Assembly (NCBI GenBank): GCA_013214885.1
Contig: JABSRS010000160.1
Location: 1-7,395, forward strand
Origin: Gammaproteobacteria bacterium
GTDB lineage: Bacteria > Pseudomonadota > Gammaproteobacteria > Enterobacterales > Psychrobiaceae
DNA length: 7,395 nucleotides
Direction of reading: 5' to 3'
Every line of letters starts with the position of its first letter. Position 1 is the stretch's first letter. The notes beneath the pieces were generated by a model. It worked only from the letters and a program-made list of their open reading frames with translations, had not been told where the DNA came from and did no database searches. This document shows positions 1 through 7,114 of this stretch, in pieces. The translations under genes were made by a program, and so were the position numbers.

Positions 1-861
1 GCATTGACCACCACCTTTGGTAATGTCAGTGTTGAACTAGCGCCCAAGAACGCCCTGATATTAACCGAAGTGGCACAGGTTCAAGTTCCAGTTGCTCAAG
101 GCGTTGCTAAACCACTGGTTAGGCCGCCGCTGGCACCACCTGATTTTGTTCATGGCAGTGATGGCTTTGGTAATATTAACTGGCCTGCACCCAAGGGCAA
201 GGCCGATAGTCGCAGTGCGGCACAAATGATTGTCGACTTGGTTCATCAATATCCCAATCAAGTGAGCATTGTGGCGTTAGGGCCATTAGGAAATCTTGCA
301 GAGGCGCTATCGCTTGACCCGAGCATTGTCGATTTAGTCGATGAGGTCATTCTCATGGGCGGTGCCGACAAGGAACCTGGTAATGTTACGCCAGTGGCAG
401 AAGCTAATATTATTAACGATCCTGACGCTGCCGATATTGTGTTTGGTGCGAGCTGGCAAGTGACGATGGTTGGTCTCGATGTCACCCATCAGGTGATGAT
501 TAATAGTCAGTTTTTAACGCGCATTCGCGATGCTGACCCGATATGTGGTGATTTTCTGTTTCAGGCTACTCAGTTTTATTTTAATTTTTATCAACAAACC
601 TTTGGCATCGATGGCTGCTATGTCCATGACGCATCAACCATTGTTTATGCGATTGAACCGAGCATCTTTAGCACGCAGCCAGGCTTAGTGAGAGTCGCTA
701 CTGACGGTGTTGGCATTGGACAAACCATCGTTGCTAAACCTGGTAAGCATTACGCAGTCGATTTTTGGGAAAACCTGCCGTCAACGAATATCTGCCATGG
801 GGTCGATAGTGAGCGCATGTTAACCCTAATTTCTGAGATGTTTGGGGTTGATTCCCTTTGA
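1..861 (+). CDS. Nucleoside hydrolase (inosine-uridine preferring family), 5' end outside window
   Basis: This gene should encode an enzyme hydrolysing the N-glycosidic bond of ribonucleosides to free base and ribose, a cytosolic step of nucleoside salvage. The frame is open to the left edge, giving 286 visible residues. The family usually has about 310-320, so roughly 30-35 N-terminal residues are missing, including the DxDxxxDD calcium/ribose-binding motif that defines the family. What remains matches the family in order: LTTTFGNVSVE at 2-12, HG at 51-52, the LMGG loop at 118-121 followed by GNVTPVAEANI and NDPDAA (127-144), GLDVTHQV at 158-165, and the active-site His-Asp pair in VHDAST (H209, D210). 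The substrate subtype (RihA, RihB or RihC-like) cannot be decided, so no symbol is given. The TTG at 4 is an internal Leu codon, not a start. It converges with the regulator gene 8 bp downstream, and no terminator hairpin fits between them. Confidence 0.93.
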   Translation, partial: ALTTTFGNVSVELAPKNALILTEVAQVQVPVAQGVAKPLVRPPLAPPDFVHGSDGFGNINWPAPKGKADSRSAAQMIVDLVHQYPNQVSIVALGPLGNLAEALSLDPSIVDLVDEVILMGGADKEPGNVTPVAEANIINDPDAADIVFGASWQVTMVGLDVTHQVMINSQFLTRIRDADPICGDFLFQATQFYFNFYQQTFGIDGCYVHDASTIVYAIEPSIFSTQPGLVRVATDGVGIGQTIVAKPGKHYAVDFWENLPSTNICHGVDSERMLTLISEMFGVDSL

Positions 862-869
862 TCTGGCGA

Positions 870-2414
870 TTAGCCGTTACTTAATGGAATACCACTTTTA
901 TGCATCGCCTGAATAAAGGCGCGCCTGATGAGTTCGTTGGTGTGTGGAAAGGCCCGTTGATATAGCTCCACGGAGTATTGTGACTGCAGCGATAGTGCTT
1001 TTTTTGCATATTGCTGCGCTTTTTGTGATTGACCGATTAATTCAAGACAGGCAGCTGTTACTGCGTAGGTGGTAAAAAAGGCATTTGGATCGTCTGCGGC
1101 ATTAACACTAATGGCAGCTGCCTGTTCGAATTCGCCTTGGTTGACCAACAGAATAGCTCGCATCGTCAATGTTGAAAATTTCAATGGATCATAAGGGTTT
1201 AGTCGCGCGGCTCGGTTTAAATTTTGTAACGCCTGACCATCATGTCCATTGTGCGTATTCACCACGCCTTGGGCTAAATGAGCATGGGCATAATTTTGAT
1301 TTAAGTTCACTGCTTGTTCAAAAGCAGCTAATGAGCGGTGATGCTCTCCTGACAAGAATAATGCTTTACCCAATGCCCAATGACCCAGGGTATCACGGCG
1401 GCAACATGAAATACTTTGCTGGGCATAATCAAAAGCCATCGCCATATCTTCGGCGATAGAAGGTTCGGCACTGACAAAAATCTTAGTGGTGTGAATAATA
1501 GAAAGCCCAGCAAAGGCGCGAGAAAAATGAGCGTCAAGAGCGACCGCCTGACTAAAAAATTGGTGCGCAGCAAAAGCGTCTTCAACGGTGGGGCGATCAA
1601 TATGCCATAGTCCCCGATGATAAGCTTCCCATGCATTTAAATTTTGAACTGGTCGCAGTAATGCGCGATCTATCTCTGACTGCTCAATCGCCTTGTCGAT
1701 GGCGTAAACGACCGAGCTAGTAATTTCACTTTGTAATAAAAACAGATCATCTAAACTGCGATTAAAAAATTCAGACCAGATCTCGGTATTCGCAATTGCA
1801 TCAATCACCGAAATGGTAATGTGAACGCGGTTTGCCAGCCTTTGCGTGCGCCCCTGAACTAAATAGCGCACCCCTAATCGTTGACTAATTTCGCCCGGCG
1901 TTAGCATCGTTAAGTTGGCAGCCGATCCTCGAGCTATCACAAAAAAATGCGGCAAGCGTGCCAGGCACGCAGTAATGTCGACGGTTAAGCCACAGGCTAA
2001 TAGTAAGCCCAGCTCATTAGTGCCTTGGTCGATAAAATCCAGCACCGCGACTGATGGTTTGTCTGGGATCGTTAAGGGCGAAGTAGGTGCTAACGTTTCA
2101 AGCTGCTGACGAACAATCGGGGCGATAAAGCGATAACCTTGCCCCGAAACGGTCTTAATGCATTGTTGAAGGCTACCATTATCACCAATGGCTTGCCGAG
2201 CCGCAGAGATAGCCGCACATAATGCGGAATTTGAGATATGGCTAGCACTCCACACGGAATTAATCAGTTCATCATGGGATAACACGCGATCGGGATGTTC
2301 AATCATGTATGTTAGTAAACTAAAAATTAATGGTTCAATGTTTTGATTAAGACCATCATGCAACAACTCACGAGTTGCCGTATTGAGTTGGTAATTATTA
2401 ACTGCATATTTCAT
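870..2414 (-). CDS. Winged-helix transcriptional regulator with TolB-like and TPR domains
   Basis: This gene should encode a cytoplasmic DNA-binding regulator of 514 residues. Residues 1-100 form an OmpR/PhoB/CadC-type winged helix: a beta strand (YAVNNYQLN), LLTYMIEHPDRVLSHDELINSVW, the likely recognition helix in NSALCAAISAARQAIGD, and the wing TVSGQGYRF at 88-96. Residues about 119-245 resemble the TolB N-terminal-like domain that follows such winged helices (KPSVAVLDF, then VRYLVQGRTQRLANRVHITISVIDA). Residues about 258-490 are helical TPR-like repeats, for example the stretch containing ALGKALFLSGEHHRSLAAFE. No transmembrane helix or receiver domain is visible, so the input signal is probably a ligand or protein partner sensed by the TolB/TPR part. 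I chose ATG 2414 because the winged helix begins right after it; its SD-like GAGAG at 2426-2430 lies rather far upstream (11 nt). A TTG at 2462 would add 16 residues without homology. It is divergent from the 2604 gene and is the natural candidate to control it. Confidence 0.9.
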   Translation of the reverse strand: MKYAVNNYQLNTATRELLHDGLNQNIEPLIFSLLTYMIEHPDRVLSHDELINSVWSASHISNSALCAAISAARQAIGDNGSLQQCIKTVSGQGYRFIAPIVRQQLETLAPTSPLTIPDKPSVAVLDFIDQGTNELGLLLACGLTVDITACLARLPHFFVIARGSAANLTMLTPGEISQRLGVRYLVQGRTQRLANRVHITISVIDAIANTEIWSEFFNRSLDDLFLLQSEITSSVVYAIDKAIEQSEIDRALLRPVQNLNAWEAYHRGLWHIDRPTVEDAFAAHQFFSQAVALDAHFSRAFAGLSIIHTTKIFVSAEPSIAEDMAMAFDYAQQSISCCRRDTLGHWALGKALFLSGEHHRSLAAFEQAVNLNQNYAHAHLAQGVVNTHNGHDGQALQNLNRAARLNPYDPLKFSTLTMRAILLVNQGEFEQAAAISVNAADDPNAFFTTYAVTAACLELIGQSQKAQQYAKKALSLQSQYSVELYQRAFPHTNELIRRAFIQAMHKSGIPLSNG

Positions 2415-2483
2415 AACAATACATTCTCTCAACCAGTTAGCCTGATGTGACCAACTAACCAATCACAACTCTACTCTTTAAAC

Positions 2484-2527
2484 ATTAGTAAAAGACAAGG
2501 AAATCGCAAGGTTTTACTAAGGATTTT
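2484..2527. promoter_or_regulatory. Probable operator: tandem 11-bp repeats with overlapping inverted repeat
   Basis: Three adjoining 11-bp units lie in the divergent intergenic region: ACAAGGAAATC (2495-2505), GCAAGGTTTTA (2506-2516) and CTAAGGATTTT (2517-2527), consensus NYAAGGWWWTN. A degenerate fourth unit precedes them at 2484-2494. A perfect 9-bp inverted repeat, TTAGTAAAA (2485-2493) and TTTTACTAA (2512-2520), overlaps the array. Direct repeats at one helical turn are the known site type of OmpR/PhoB-fold winged helices, the fold of the regulator encoded just to the left. A weak -10-like AATTAT (2536-2541) sits 8 bp after the last unit, the geometry expected of an activated promoter for the gene at 2604. 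On the minus strand a weak TTGCGA (2509-2504), 16 bp, TAATGT (2487-2482) pair lies inside the array, which would allow autoregulation. The repeats are seen; the binding protein and the promoters are inferred. Confidence 0.6.
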
Positions 2528-2589
2528 TTCAAACTAATTATTTAACCTATCAACTGATGACCATTAGTTCACTACTTAGATCGAAAGAT

Positions 2590-2595
2590 AGGGAG
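2590..2595 (+). promoter_or_regulatory. Ribosome binding site of the 2604 gene
   Basis: AGGGAG lies 8 nt upstream of ATG 2604. It is a good SD match and supports that start. Confidence 0.75.
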
Positions 2596-2603
2596 TTTAA
2601 ATC

Positions 2604-4247
2604 ATGGCAACACTCAAGCAACAAGAAATTAAGAATTTAACCGCCGCCGATATGCGTGATTTCATGTATGGTGAAGTTCAAAAAATGATCGAGGGAAACG
2701 TCCCAAAAAACGTCACTTTTCAGTACCTTCAACCACCGATGAATTTTGGACCTGAACTTGCGTCTTTCATGGAAATAGGACCGAAAGCCAAAAAATTATC
2801 ACAAGAGGGGATCACCAATCACGATAGGTTACGTGCTGCTGTTAATTTTGCTGCGATAGTCGATTTTGTCCCGCTGATTAATCCCGAGAATACTCAAAGT
2901 GAGGTTGTCGATATTAATACGTTAATTGGTAGTGGTGAAACGCTTTCTCATGTTTATGAGTCGATCCTTAAGAATTGTCGAGTGTTCAATAATGAACGCT
3001 CTGATGAAGATAAGGCAAAACTAAAAAAATTGAGAAGTCTGCTCTATGTCGAAGCCCTCATTGAAACAACGTCCGACTCAACAGCATCACAAGAATTGAG
3101 TGATGATGATTTATTAGCTAGCTTTGATGACGATGATAGCGAATTTGATTTAGATGAAATTTTAGGGGACGATCTATCGCTCCAGGATATTGTTTCCGAT
3201 CCTAACGCGATATCCCTACCCACGGTGGCAATGAAGCTCTATGAAGCATTAATGAGTCATTATGAGCAAACGACCCTGGCAGTACTCGATCAATTAAAGC
3301 AAGTCAGTCCAAATGATCCCAATGCCAGTGTGCGAATAAAGCTATTAAAAAAGAAAATTCGGGCAGCAGAGCAGCGTTGGGAAGCCCAAGGGAGAAAAAC
3401 AAAAATAGAAAGCATCATCGCCCGGATCGAGCATCTGTCGCAAGGTGGCATGGTTGAGTATGTTGCGGATCTCCGAAATCGGTTTGCCAGCAGTAAAATG
3501 CATGCCTCTATATTTTCCGATGAAGAATTTGGTAGCAGCTTGCTGTCAGAAAATGCCTATTATACCGCTCTACGCCCTAATGGGATTTTAAGTGCGAAAA
3601 AATCGTTAGAAGTTACTATCACTAACAAAAGTTCCGAGAAATGGTCTAAATTAAAAACCTCAAAGAGCTCAGGCAGTTTAAAGACCCCAGTGTTGGGGGT
3701 GTTTGGTCTTTCTGGTGGCGGAGTAAGCCACTCAAAAGAAAATAAAGAAGATAGTTTTTTTGAGCATGAGTTCACCATCAGTTTTGAAATAGTCCAAGGG
3801 TTAATCGACCGCCAACAATGGTTTGACAAAAGTTTTATCGAGTGTCGTGCTTACACCACGGTCGATCCTAATACCAATAAAGCGCTTGATCCGATTAGTC
3901 AAATAACCCAACTTTCTGATGGTGGTATTCCTCCTAAATCAGGGAAGGTACCGGCGATTCCTATTACCGCGTATTTCATTCGTAACTTAAAAATACAATC
4001 ACATTCACTCGCCAATATGTCGTCATCGGAAAAAAAATCACTCAGTGGCAATGCTGAGGTGTCTCTGTTTGGTTGGGGAGGAAAAGGCAAGCATGCAAGC
4101 TCCACCGTTACGACCCAGTGTACGTCAGATGAAACCTCTGGCACCATCGAAGCCAATGGCACTTATTTAATTGCCCTGGCGAGCGTTTATCTGAAAAAAT
4201 CACCCAATCCAGATTTTGAAACGTTCCCCAAAGACCAATGGATTTAA
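2604..4247 (+). CDS. Uncharacterised 547-residue protein, first of a tandem paralogue pair
   Basis: I do not recognise a named family. The protein has no signal peptide or transmembrane helix, so it looks cytosolic or exported by a leaderless route. Order of parts: a mixed helical N-terminus (1-110); a helical segment with HVYESIL at 116-122 and LLY at 146-148; an Asp-rich linker (165-200); a long charged helical region (210-274) ending in W259, G263, K265 and KIE 267-269; a Ser/Gly-rich stretch (354-377); a beta-type stretch with W406, F411 and R415; SDGG at 438-441; PAIPITAYFI at 450-459; a second Ser/Gly-rich stretch (473-506); and KKSPNP at 531-536, 11 residues before the end. These landmarks recur in the same order in the next gene's product. 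The pattern of Ser/Gly segments and an SDG-Pro-TAYFI block loosely resembles uncharacterised bacterial and fungal proteins I remember, but I cannot confirm that. It is the first gene of a two-gene operon behind the 11-bp repeat array. Confidence 0.88.
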   Translation: MATLKQQEIKNLTAADMRDFMYGEVQKMIEGNVPKNVTFQYLQPPMNFGPELASFMEIGPKAKKLSQEGITNHDRLRAAVNFAAIVDFVPLINPENTQSEVVDINTLIGSGETLSHVYESILKNCRVFNNERSDEDKAKLKKLRSLLYVEALIETTSDSTASQELSDDDLLASFDDDDSEFDLDEILGDDLSLQDIVSDPNAISLPTVAMKLYEALMSHYEQTTLAVLDQLKQVSPNDPNASVRIKLLKKKIRAAEQRWEAQGRKTKIESIIARIEHLSQGGMVEYVADLRNRFASSKMHASIFSDEEFGSSLLSENAYYTALRPNGILSAKKSLEVTITNKSSEKWSKLKTSKSSGSLKTPVLGVFGLSGGGVSHSKENKEDSFFEHEFTISFEIVQGLIDRQQWFDKSFIECRAYTTVDPNTNKALDPISQITQLSDGGIPPKSGKVPAIPITAYFIRNLKIQSHSLANMSSSEKKSLSGNAEVSLFGWGGKGKHASSTVTTQCTSDETSGTIEANGTYLIALASVYLKKSPNPDFETFPKDQWI

Positions 4248-4251
4248 GGTG
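4246..4251 (+). promoter_or_regulatory. Ribosome binding site supporting a TTG start
   Basis: AAGGTG overlaps the TAA stop of the preceding gene and lies 5 nt before TTG 4257; the spacer is all T. The next in-frame ATG (codon 48) would remove conserved-looking N-terminal sequence, so the TTG start is preferred. The arrangement suggests translational coupling of the two genes. Confidence 0.65.
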
Positions 4252-4256
4252 TTTTT

Positions 4257-5978
4257 TTGGATAATCAAACTATCTATCGCAGTAAAAAAACGATTCGAGC
4301 CGCTTTCGCTCAGATATTATCTAAGCGGCTCGACTTCCCATTAGCAGATGCGAAGTTAGCACTTGGTGGTCATTTAGTGGGGCAGCCTCATTTGACCATG
4401 GTGAATTATGGCACGTTGGGCTATCCGATGACCGATAGTCTGTTACCGATAGCAAAGATGCTCAATGGCGAGCTAGCTCAAGCAGAGCATATTACGCGTC
4501 TAGATGAACTAATGGATGACACAAATGCCGACCTTCATGATCGGATCCTCAATATTTCGCCACCATTTCACCATGAAGTTAACCTCAACTTTAACGCACC
4601 GATCTTAAATCGGGTATACGAAGACATGCTGCGGACATCCTCATTTGCTGGGCGCGTCATTATCGATGATGCTCAATTACAACAAGTGCAGCAATTCTTA
4701 TACCCAACAGATCAGCAAGGTGGCTCAACTAAAAGCTCTGCATACTTACTCTATGAGCAATATGAAAATAAAATATCCCAATTAAACGTAGATTTACATC
4801 AGGCACGGATAGCTGATGACTTAAAGCTGATTAAATTTTTACATGCAAAGATTTTACGTTTAGACAGTGAATGGCACCATGTCGGTCAAAAAAACAAAAT
4901 TGAGCAGATGATAGCGTTGGTAATCGCAGGCGACAAAGATGCCAATTTTGAAGACGAACGCGTTCATTTTATCGCGATATTAGCATCGAGAAAACAAGGT
5001 CGATTAACCTCAGCCTTAGAGTATGCCAAGGTCAAAATTCACCCATTATCACCATTGATAGATCATGGAAATCATCGTGGCTGGACCGATATTGTGTTAA
5101 AAAAGGATCAATTACTAGCAGCTCTCAGCCCTCAAGTTAAGCAACTATTTAAATTATCAACTGATGACATCAATCATGTTATTGACCGCATTACAACGGC
5201 AAGGCTGTCGTACTTAGTGGTGATGTTAAATCGAGAGTGGCTATGTGTAGACTTTCTTAAGGCTAGATATTGGCGCTCTAACAAACAGATGTCAGATGGC
5301 ATTGGTGGTGGCTTAGCGCCGACGGTTGCTACCTATGCGATTTTTGTAAAACAAGCCGCTTTTTTCTATCAAAATGGCATATCAGCCGATGAAAAAATAA
5401 TCAAAAAAACAGATATTTCAGTGCCAAGGGTTACCGTGGCATCCACCGGTAACATGGCTAAACTGCTCGGGTTTATTAGCAAAACACTGCGGATCAGTCG
5501 CCCCACTCAATCAACCAATAAAGCGGAAAAAAATCTGATCGTTAAGGGCGACATTGAGCTATCGCCACAAGTAACCATTGATGAAATAAAGCTTAATTTG
5601 TATTTGTTTGATCACGCAACGCTGTTAGAAAAAAGACCGATCGCGTTAGTAAAAACAGATCAGCACCATTATCACTTCGATGTCGAACTGACATCTCGCT
5701 TTGTCCAAAATAAGTCGGGACAACCCCTCGGCCAGCAAATTGTTAATATCCTAAATATTAGTAAATTATTAATCCGACTAACTAATGTCACTGGCGAGGT
5801 GTTAATCGAAGAAGCGGTTGAATTTAACCACGCTAATCTCAATCTGGCCATTAGTTGGCAAGTTGACAGAAATGCACCGTCACAAGTCGATATGAGCAGC
5901 ACCAATGTGCCGCTATTGATGAGTTATGCGATAGAGATCTTGCCGAAAGCCCCAAACCCCTCCGCACACTATTTCTAG
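4257..5978 (+). CDS. Uncharacterised 573-residue protein, second of a tandem paralogue pair
   Basis: No named family is recognised. The protein has no signal peptide or transmembrane helix. It shares ordered landmarks with the preceding product: VYEDML at 120-125 and FLY at 147-149; a charged helix (165-221) with W206, G210, K212 and KIE 214-216; W328, F333 and R337; SDGIGGGLAP at 346-355; TYAIFVK at 359-365; and PKAPNP at 563-568, five residues from the end. It lacks the Asp-rich linker of its partner. Between the SDG motif and PNP it has about 124 more residues, including a beta-rich block (about 425-545). Translation probably starts at TTG 4257 behind AAGGTG. The reading frame is the same as that of the upstream gene, with only TAA and three codons between them. 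This suggests a stoichiometric or heteromeric pair made from one transcript, as inference. The gene ends 24 bp from the convergent gene. Confidence 0.87.
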   Translation: MDNQTIYRSKKTIRAAFAQILSKRLDFPLADAKLALGGHLVGQPHLTMVNYGTLGYPMTDSLLPIAKMLNGELAQAEHITRLDELMDDTNADLHDRILNISPPFHHEVNLNFNAPILNRVYEDMLRTSSFAGRVIIDDAQLQQVQQFLYPTDQQGGSTKSSAYLLYEQYENKISQLNVDLHQARIADDLKLIKFLHAKILRLDSEWHHVGQKNKIEQMIALVIAGDKDANFEDERVHFIAILASRKQGRLTSALEYAKVKIHPLSPLIDHGNHRGWTDIVLKKDQLLAALSPQVKQLFKLSTDDINHVIDRITTARLSYLVVMLNREWLCVDFLKARYWRSNKQMSDGIGGGLAPTVATYAIFVKQAAFFYQNGISADEKIIKKTDISVPRVTVASTGNMAKLLGFISKTLRISRPTQSTNKAEKNLIVKGDIELSPQVTIDEIKLNLYLFDHATLLEKRPIALVKTDQHHYHFDVELTSRFVQNKSGQPLGQQIVNILNISKLLIRLTNVTGEVLIEEAVEFNHANLNLAISWQVDRNAPSQVDMSSTNVPLLMSYAIEILPKAPNPSAHYF

Positions 5979-6002
5979 CCAGATGCTTTGATCAAATAGG
6001 TG

Positions 6003-7073
6003 TTAACCGTGCGTTAGGGTTAAATTACAATTTCTTAGTCTCGGATACAATAACTGCAATCGATAGGAAGGATCACGAACGTAGGATTGCAACACCTGAA
6101 ATAAGATCATCCCTTGAAGCACCTCACCATTTTCGATAAATCCTGGCGGCAGTGATCGCTCAAGCTTTTTGACCCCTCGAGAGGTGCGTTTGAAGGTTTT
6201 AGAGCCCGTTGCTTTCGTTGTTCCATTACTCTGAATTAATATAGGTCGTACCATTACCATCGCAGTGGGCTGATTCGTCACTGCACGAGTAGAGCGCCTA
6301 GTCGTTGCTTTTTTTAACGTTGTTGTTGGTGCGTTATTTTTAGTACGAAGTCTTTTATAAGTGGAATTACTAACCCTAGTAACCTTAAGTGCGAATTTTT
6401 TTGGATCAAGATAAACAGGTTTAGCACAATGACTATTAAACCGTACATCAAGCTGTAACCAATATGTTCCCGCAGCAGCCATCAATTGATTTGATGCATC
6501 ACCGAGCATCACAAATGGACCGCTAACCACTTTATAAAATATGGTCGATGAATTACTTTGAGCGATGCCTGTTTTAGGTGGTATAACTTTTGGTTCTGGG
6601 CGTGTCTCTTGATAAATACCAATCCCGCCAATAATAATGGTGACTACTGCGGCCACTATTTGTAATCGTCTATTGAGGTTTTTCTTACGTCGTTGCTTCT
6701 TCGGTGGTGCGGTTAATTTACCGCCACCCGCTTGATCTTTTTTAAAACGCTGCGGATCAAGTTTTTTAGCAATATTAAATGCTTCCAGTGCTTGTTGCGC
6801 TTTATGTTGGGCGTTTAAGCACTGTCCCAAATAGTACCAAGCTTGATAATCTTGACTGTTAACTTTGCTCAATGATCTAAAAATAGCTTCGGCGAGTCCG
6901 AAGTTCTTTAATTGATAATGACAATAACCGAGCTTAAAATGACTATCATGATCTTGAGGGGTTAAGTTAATGATTTGCTCAAACAGTGCTAATGCCGCAT
7001 TCATTTCATTGGCGCTAAAATATTTTTCAGCTTGTGAGATTAAATCATTTAATTCCATCGGATTATTAGTCAT
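6003..7073 (-). CDS. TPR membrane protein with DUF4352-like extracytoplasmic domain
   Basis: With the start at ATG 7073 the protein has 356 residues. Residues 8-108 hold three TPRs (starting near LNDLISQAEKYF, DSHFKLGYCHYQL and YQAWYYLGQCLNA), a protein-interaction scaffold. A basic patch (KKQRRKK at 125-131) precedes one hydrophobic helix at about 137-154 (IVAAVVTIIIGGIGIY). By the positive-inside rule the TPRs are cytoplasmic and the C-terminus is periplasmic. The C-terminal part (about 175-350) reads like the DUF4352/MPT63-type Ig-like fold: GTYWLQLDVRF, PVYLDPKKFALKV, LPPGFIENGEVLQGMILFQV and YRLQLLYP. It is split by a Thr/Lys/Arg-rich insertion (242-302). GGAG at 7083-7080, 6 nt upstream, favours ATG 7073; ATG 7097 would add eight residues but has no SD. 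It lies 41 bp behind the partial gene at the right edge, probably in one operon. The precise function is unknown. Confidence 0.87.
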   Translation of the reverse strand: MTNNPMELNDLISQAEKYFSANEMNAALALFEQIINLTPQDHDSHFKLGYCHYQLKNFGLAEAIFRSLSKVNSQDYQAWYYLGQCLNAQHKAQQALEAFNIAKKLDPQRFKKDQAGGGKLTAPPKKQRRKKNLNRRLQIVAAVVTIIIGGIGIYQETRPEPKVIPPKTGIAQSNSSTIFYKVVSGPFVMLGDASNQLMAAAGTYWLQLDVRFNSHCAKPVYLDPKKFALKVTRVSNSTYKRLRTKNNAPTTTLKKATTRRSTRAVTNQPTAMVMVRPILIQSNGTTKATGSKTFKRTSRGVKKLERSLPPGFIENGEVLQGMILFQVLQSYVRDPSYRLQLLYPRLRNCNLTLTHG

Positions 7074-7079
7074 TTTAGG

Positions 7080-7083
7080 CTCC
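7080..7083 (-). promoter_or_regulatory. Ribosome binding site deciding the TPR membrane protein start
   Basis: On the minus strand GGAG is followed by the spacer CCTAAA and ATG 7073. The alternative ATG at 7097 has no comparable site, so this SD sets the preferred start. Confidence 0.6.
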
Positions 7084-7114
7084 GTAACATTGAACATTGA
7101 ACACTTAGCGCTAG

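Noticed and set aside
904..925. CGCCT / AGGCG hairpin after the nucleoside hydrolase stop
   Set aside because: Only 5 bp, no T-run, and located inside the regulator coding region; not a convincing intrinsic terminator.
1169..1636. Open frames of about 60-100 codons overlapping the regulator gene
   Set aside because: They are fully contained in a well-supported gene on another frame and show no domain or SD support.
2415..2462. Upstream TTG start for the regulator, adding 16 residues
   Set aside because: The winged-helix domain begins immediately after ATG 2414, and the added residues show no family resemblance.
3560..4162. Minus-strand open frames within the first paralogue gene
   Set aside because: No recognisable protein character; the plus-strand frame is supported by its SD and by paralogy to the next gene.
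5987..5996. Perfect palindrome TTTGATCAAA between convergent genes, considered as a terminator or binding site
   Set aside because: It has no loop and no following T-run, and a 10-bp palindrome of this composition can occur by chance.
6003..6023. TTAACC / GGTTAA inverted repeat as a bidirectional terminator
   Set aside because: The stem is only 6 bp with two G-C pairs, lies in coding sequence and has no U-tract on either strand.
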